Assembly (NCBI GenBank): GCA_903895725.1
Contig: CAITUV010000051.1
Span: 1-46,350, forward strand
Reading direction: 5' to 3'
DNA from: an uncultured Myxococcales bacterium
GTDB lineage: Bacteria; Myxococcota_A; UBA9042; CAIXZC01
Length of the DNA stretch: 46,350 bases
Below, piece after piece: positions 43,104 to 46,350 of the stretch. The notes beneath the pieces are model-generated. The model did not search any database. It worked only from the letters and a program-made list of their open reading frames with translations, and was not told the DNA's origin. Position 1 is the stretch's first letter; every line of letters begins with the position of its first letter. Both the position numbers and the translations under genes were made by a program.

Positions 43104-44432
43104 ATGTCCTGGAATGACGGCGGTTCGAAGTCGAGCTTGCGCAGGCACTCGCTTCTTCTTCTGCTGGTGCTTGTCCTCTGCCTTCCAATGGCCGGATGCG
43201 GATTCCTGGGCTGGTCGCCCGTGGGGTGGGTCGTGCCGCTGCTGGCGCTGCTGGGGCTCTGGCTGGCCGGTTGTGGGACGGGCCGGGAAGCTGCGGACAA
43301 GGAGCTCCCGCAGGGGGATTCGGCCTCCCTGTCCGAGGTGGTGGAAGGGGAGGACTCGCTGCCGGCCGCCGACCTGGCGGAAGAGGACGCCTCGACAGCC
43401 CCCGATTCGGCGGTGAAGGACGCCTCGACAGCCCCCGATTCGGCGGTGAAGGACGCCTCGACGGACCCTGACGAGGCGGCCCCCCCAGACGAGTCGGCAC
43501 CGGATCTCGAACCCCCTCCCCCCGGTGATCTGGATGGTGACGGAGTTCTCGATGCGGACGACAACTGCCCGCTCGTGCCCAATCCGGACCAGCTCGATGC
43601 CGACAACAGCGGATACGGGGACGCATGCGAGTTCCCGGCTTTCGTCAGCCCTTGCTGCGGACCCGAGTGCATGCTCGACAGCGATGGAGACGACATCCCG
43701 GATGTGCTCGACCTCTGCCCCTGGGTTCCGGACCCGCTGGGGGTCGAGGGCAACGACGACTCGGACGGCGATGGCGTCGGCGACCTGTGCGACTCGACGG
43801 ACGACTTCGACAAGGACGGCGTGCCCGACATCGACGACAACTGCCCCCGAGTCAAGAACCCGGACCAGACCAACTCGGACGACGAAGGGACCGGCTGCGA
43901 CATCCACGGCGATGCCTGCGACCTCTGCCCGCAGCCCGAGTGCCTGTCACCCTGCGGCGAATGGTGCTGCTACGACGCAGACGGCGACGGCCTTCCGGGG
44001 GGCTTCATTCCTCCGGGAACCATGGGGTGCCCCTCCATGGGAACCGAGGAGGACAACTGCCCCTTTGCCCCCAACCCGGACCAGGAGGATGCCGATCTGG
44101 ACGGCATCGGCGATGCCTGTGACAACTGCCCTGAAACGGTCAATCCGACCCAGTGGGACGTCAACGGCGACGGGATCGGTGATGCCTGCGACGGCGAGGA
44201 CCTGGCGACGCGGGGACTCGAGCCCGAGCGGAAGAGCTCGCCGCTGCCGACCGACCCGGACGGAAAGCGACGCCAGGTGCTTGCGGGGCTCCTGACTCGC
44301 GGTGCCATCGATGCTTCGACGTTCCTCCATGCGTATCCAGGATGCACTTCGGAAGGCCGGACAGCACTGGCGAGTGCGCTGCGGAGCCGTTTCCAGCGTC
44401 AGGGGGTCCTGCCGCCGACGATGTCGGCCTGA
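43104..44432 (+). CDS. TSP3-repeat lipoprotein with two successive lipobox-like segments
   Basis: 442 residues. The N-terminus has a basic start and a hydrophobic core ending PMAGC (Cys32), then after ten residues a second hydrophobic stretch ending WLAGC (Cys57); either could be the lipidation site. An acidic low-complexity linker contains an exact 33-bp DNA duplication (ASTAPDSAVKD twice, 43386-43451). Residues about 145-375 carry TSP3-type calcium-binding repeats (DGDGVLDADDNCPLVPNPDQ, DKDGVPDIDDNCPRV, DLDGIGDACDNCP). The last 60 residues are free of Cys and predicted helical (RRQVLAGLLTRGAIDASTF). ATG 43104 has GGGAGGGAG directly upstream. It lies 100 bp upstream of the radical SAM gene on the same strand, perhaps as one unit. 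Confidence 0.85.
   Translation: MSWNDGGSKSSLRRHSLLLLLVLVLCLPMAGCGFLGWSPVGWVVPLLALLGLWLAGCGTGREAADKELPQGDSASLSEVVEGEDSLPAADLAEEDASTAPDSAVKDASTAPDSAVKDASTDPDEAAPPDESAPDLEPPPPGDLDGDGVLDADDNCPLVPNPDQLDADNSGYGDACEFPAFVSPCCGPECMLDSDGDDIPDVLDLCPWVPDPLGVEGNDDSDGDGVGDLCDSTDDFDKDGVPDIDDNCPRVKNPDQTNSDDEGTGCDIHGDACDLCPQPECLSPCGEWCCYDADGDGLPGGFIPPGTMGCPSMGTEEDNCPFAPNPDQEDADLDGIGDACDNCPETVNPTQWDVNGDGIGDACDGEDLATRGLEPERKSSPLPTDPDGKRRQVLAGLLTRGAIDASTFLHAYPGCTSEGRTALASALRSRFQRQGVLPPTMSA
43386..43451 (+). repeat. two identical 33-bp tandem units in coding sequence
   Basis: Two adjacent 33-bp units encode DASTAPDSAVK, followed by a degenerate third start (DASTDPDEAA). The identity at DNA level indicates recent duplication in the linker of the TSP3 lipoprotein. 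Confidence 0.85.
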
Positions 44433-44532
44433 CCCGTGCCGGAACCGGCGGCCAAGAGAATGACGAGTCGATTTTCCGGTGACCTCGGGGCGTTGCACCG
44501 CACGCCCGGTACGTGAGGAGGAATCCTGGCCC

Positions 44533-45609
44533 ATGCAGCCCCCCGCCGAAACGAACGGAACGACATTGACCGGAGCTACGGCTTCCCCCCGCGCCGCCTC
44601 GTCGGGGGCACCGCTGGCCGTCGAGGTCACCGCCCGATGCAACCGTGCCTGCCTCTACTGCTACAACTCCTGGCGCACCGAACCGCCTTCTACCGAAGCC
44701 GAACTGAACGCTGACGAGATGGTTCCCCTGGTCAACCAGGCTCTCGAAGCAACCGGGCGACGGGTCGTGCAGCTTTCCGGAGGCGAACCCCTTCTGCGGG
44801 CGGATCTGTTTGAGTTCATAGAGAGGCTGCGCGCCCCGGGCCGCACGATCTCGCTGGTCACCGACGGCGGGCTCGTCGACGACGACGTGGCCAGCCGCCT
44901 CCGCAAGCTCGGCGTCGGCCCGGTTCAACCCACCCTGCTGGCCGCCCGGCGTGAGGTCCACGACCGGATCAAGGGCATCCCATCGTTCGATGCCACGGTT
45001 TCGGCCATATCCCGACTGCAACGGGCCGGAATCCCGGTCGCGGTCTCGTTCGTCTCCACCCGCCTCAACCATGGACATTTCCGGGATGTCGTCGAGCTCT
45101 GCTTCGCCCTCGGCGTGACGACCGTGGCCTACAGCCGGTTCTGCAATGCCGGAGCCGGGAGCGGCCCCGCTCTCGAGCTCACTCCGTCGCCGGACATGGT
45201 TGCAGAAGACCTCGACGTCGCATCGTGGGCCCGCAGCAACCTGGGGATCCGTGTGAACATTGCCATTTCGTTGCCCCTCTGCCTGCCCGGACCTCGGCAC
45301 CAGCGCTTTCTGAAGTTCGGTCGTTGCGCGCTGGCAACCCGCTCTCCGGGCTACACGATCGACCCCTGGGGCAGGCTCCGGGCCTGCTCCGTATCCCCGA
45401 TCATCCTCGGGGACTTGCGCTCCGAGCCGTTCGAGGTCATCCAGGAGCGGGCCCGAAGCGGCTACTTCCGGGAGGTCGCGGAGCTGCCTTCGGAGTGTCT
45501 GGGCTGCGGCCAGGCCGCGGCCTGCGGGGGAGGCTGCCGGGAAAGCGCCCGTTCCGCATTCGGTGCGCTCGACCGTGCCGACCCACTGGCAAGACCGGCC
45601 GCCAACTGA
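44533..45609 (+). CDS. Radical SAM enzyme with C-terminal SPASM domain
   Basis: 358 residues, cytoplasmic. The radical SAM cluster motif CxxxCxxC is CNRACLYC (Cys36, Cys40, Cys43), followed by LSGGEPLLR (the GGE SAM-binding motif) and a TIM-barrel segment. The C-terminus has the SPASM layout for extra Fe-S clusters: GRCALATRSPG, GRLRAC, then CLGCGQAAACGGGC. Family members (PqqE, AnSME, SCIFF and mycofactocin maturases) modify peptides or proteins, creating thioethers, C-C links or oxidised residues. No RiPP precursor with a recognisable leader is adjacent, but the gene is followed by a 51-bp repeat array and a lipoprotein with heptad repeats. ATG 44533 is preceded by AGGAGG with an 11-base spacer; the GTG at 44479 has no ribosome site. 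Confidence 0.92.
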   Translation: MQPPAETNGTTLTGATASPRAASSGAPLAVEVTARCNRACLYCYNSWRTEPPSTEAELNADEMVPLVNQALEATGRRVVQLSGGEPLLRADLFEFIERLRAPGRTISLVTDGGLVDDDVASRLRKLGVGPVQPTLLAARREVHDRIKGIPSFDATVSAISRLQRAGIPVAVSFVSTRLNHGHFRDVVELCFALGVTTVAYSRFCNAGAGSGPALELTPSPDMVAEDLDVASWARSNLGIRVNIAISLPLCLPGPRHQRFLKFGRCALATRSPGYTIDPWGRLRACSVSPIILGDLRSEPFEVIQERARSGYFREVAELPSECLGCGQAAACGGGCRESARSAFGALDRADPLARPAAN

Positions 45610-45618
45610 GGTTGGCCA

Positions 45619-45873
45619 GCGTCACAACTCCCGAGATGATGCAACACCGGCCGACTTATGACGCCCAAAGCGTCACAACTCCCGAGATGATGCAACACCG
45701 GCCGACTTATGACGCCCAAAGCGTCACAACTCCCGAGATGATGCAACACCGGCCGACTTATGACGCCCGAAGCGTCACAACTCCCGAGATGATGCAACAC
45801 CGGCCGACTTATGACGCCCGAAGCGTCACAACTCCCGAGATGATGCGACACCGGCCGACTTATGACGCCCGGA
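45619..45873. repeat. five tandem 51-bp hairpin repeats
   Basis: Units at 45619, 45670, 45721, 45772 and 45823. Each junction brings TGACGC and GCGTCA together around a 5-nt loop (CCAAA, CCAAA, CCGAA, CCGAA); the fifth junction has decayed. Starts 9 bases after the radical SAM stop. It is the same family as 1-108. Units differ by a few substitutions, mostly in the loop, while the stems stay intact. Only one forward frame is open (SVTTPEMMQHRPTYDAQ/R, five copies), without a ribosome site, and one reverse frame is open too. Confidence 0.9.
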
Positions 45874-45918
45874 GCAGCGTGGCACTGTCGTCCCGAGAAA
45901 CCCGGCCCGTTCAGGTCA

Positions 45919-45948
45919 CGGAGCGATAAGATTGCGGAGCGATCAGAT
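45919..45948 (+). promoter_or_regulatory. two 14-bp direct repeats upstream of a promoter, possible activator site
   Basis: CGGAGCGATAAGAT (45919-45932) and CGGAGCGATCAGAT (45935-45948) match at 13 of 14 positions with a 16-bp period and end 3 bp before the -35 box at 45952. This is the usual location of an activator-binding site. The regulator is unknown. Confidence 0.5.
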
Positions 45949-45951
45949 CTC

Positions 45952-45980
45952 TTGTGTGCTGGCCCCTGTTCCGCTAGCAT
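45952..45980 (+). promoter_or_regulatory. promoter for the heptad-repeat lipoprotein
   Basis: TTGTGT (45952-45957), 17 bases, TAGCAT (45975-45980). The in-frame ATG at 45979 overlaps the -10 and so cannot be the start, leaving ATG 46012. Confidence 0.6.
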
Positions 45981-46011
45981 GAAGGAGGTTACGAGTCTGG
46001 AGGAGGTCGAT

Positions 46012-46350
46012 ATGCTCTCGACAGCCCGGTCGCTTGTGCCAGGACAGGGAGGGGCTGGTCTACGTGCCGCTCTCGCCCTGGTCATTCTTGCCGTCGGCGT
46101 GTGCCTCGTTGGATGCAATGCGGGCCCACCCGACGCCGGTATCGGCCCCTCAGGTACTCCCGAGGAGATGTCGCTTGCGACCGCCTCTCAGGCGGGAGTG
46201 AGCACGCCTCAGGCGGGAGTGAGCACGCCTCAGTCGGGAGTGAGCACGCCTCAGTCGGGAGTGAGCACGCCTCAGTCGGGAGTGAGCACGCCTCAGTCGG
46301 GAGTGAGCACGCCTCAGGCGGGAGTGAGCACGCCTCAGACGGGAGTGAGC
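46012..46350 (+). CDS. Lipoprotein with TPQSGVS heptad repeats (partial, runs off the window)
   Basis: 113 codons, open to the last base. A type II signal peptide (LALVILAVGVCLVGC) places the lipid Cys at residue 35. A short Pro/Gly linker leads to a degenerate first unit (QAGVS) and seven full TPQ(A/S/T)GVS heptads reaching the window edge, so the true copy number is unknown. GGAGGAGGT precedes ATG 46012 by four bases. The repeat is 21 bp at DNA level with very few differences, mainly at the fourth codon (GCG/TCG/ACG). Ser/Thr/Pro/Gly-rich heptads outside the membrane suggest a flexible stalk or a modified repeat. I know no family for it. It is downstream of the radical SAM gene but has its own promoter. 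Confidence 0.85.
   Translation, partial: MLSTARSLVPGQGGAGLRAALALVILAVGVCLVGCNAGPPDAGIGPSGTPEEMSLATASQAGVSTPQAGVSTPQSGVSTPQSGVSTPQSGVSTPQSGVSTPQAGVSTPQTGVS
46183..46350 (+). repeat. 21-bp in-frame minisatellite
   Basis: Eight units, the first degenerate, of a 21-bp sequence encoding TPQSGVS, running to the window end. Four central units are identical at DNA level, which indicates recent expansion. Confidence 0.95.

Noticed and set aside
45619..45873. Possible CRISPR array
   Set aside because: Units are contiguous and near-identical over all 51 bp with no unique spacers, and there are no cas genes.
45979..46011. Earlier in-frame ATG for the heptad lipoprotein
   Set aside because: It overlaps the predicted -10 hexamer and has no ribosome site; ATG 46012 has GGAGGAGGT.

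Overview
High-GC bacterial window that reads as a member of the Myxococcota / former Deltaproteobacteria (inference). The grounds are very large, cysteine-rich secreted lipoproteins built from MopE-type metal-binding motifs (CDGxDNDCDGxxDE), thrombospondin type 3 repeats and CDDGNxCTxDxC repeats, MYXO-CTERM-like C-terminal tails, and FG-GAP-type repeats. I found no rRNA, tRNA, CRISPR array or transposase. Housekeeping genes are few: thiL, arfB, a plsC-type acyltransferase, a CyuA-like desulfidase and a class III cyclase. Most of the window encodes envelope and surface proteins.

Layout. 1-170: two units of a 51-bp hairpin repeat. 171-4190 (-): lipoprotein A, ending in a PQQ-type beta-propeller. 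4344-5330 (+): thiL. 5334-6299 (-): membrane-anchored hypothetical protein. 6556-11079 (-): a giant open frame that looks like two surface proteins joined in frame. 11207-17048 (-): run of a SASA-type esterase lipoprotein, arfB and a CocE-type hydrolase. 17134-20360 (-): NlpC/P60-like lipoprotein translationally coupled to a flippase-like membrane protein. 20500-23622 (+): cysteine-repeat protein with a MYXO-CTERM-like tail. 23687-27130 (-): cyclase, CyuA-like desulfidase and a secreted protein. 27209-42898 (-): lipoproteins C, D and E with C-terminal fibrinogen-like domains, interleaved with a glycine-rich lipoprotein and plsC. 43104-46350 (+): TSP3 lipoprotein, radical SAM/SPASM enzyme, five 51-bp hairpin repeats, then a lipoprotein with TPQSGVS heptads cut by the window edge.

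How it fits together. Five lipoprotein modules (A, the downstream half of the 6556-11079 frame, C, D, E) share one N-terminal cysteine scaffold and a metal-binding stalk but carry different C-terminal domains: propeller, TSP1-like repeats or fibrinogen-like. That is a mix-and-match surface-display family. The stalks contain 153-bp tandem repeats with 4, 6 and 5 copies in C, D and E. The most unusual stretch is the right end, where a SPASM radical SAM enzyme sits between genes and arrays with strongly reiterated short peptides. No substrate can be proven from sequence alone.

Many genes have recognisable sigma70-like promoters (TTGnnn-N17-TAnnnT). Starts were chosen by Shine-Dalgarno spacing and position relative to these promoters.
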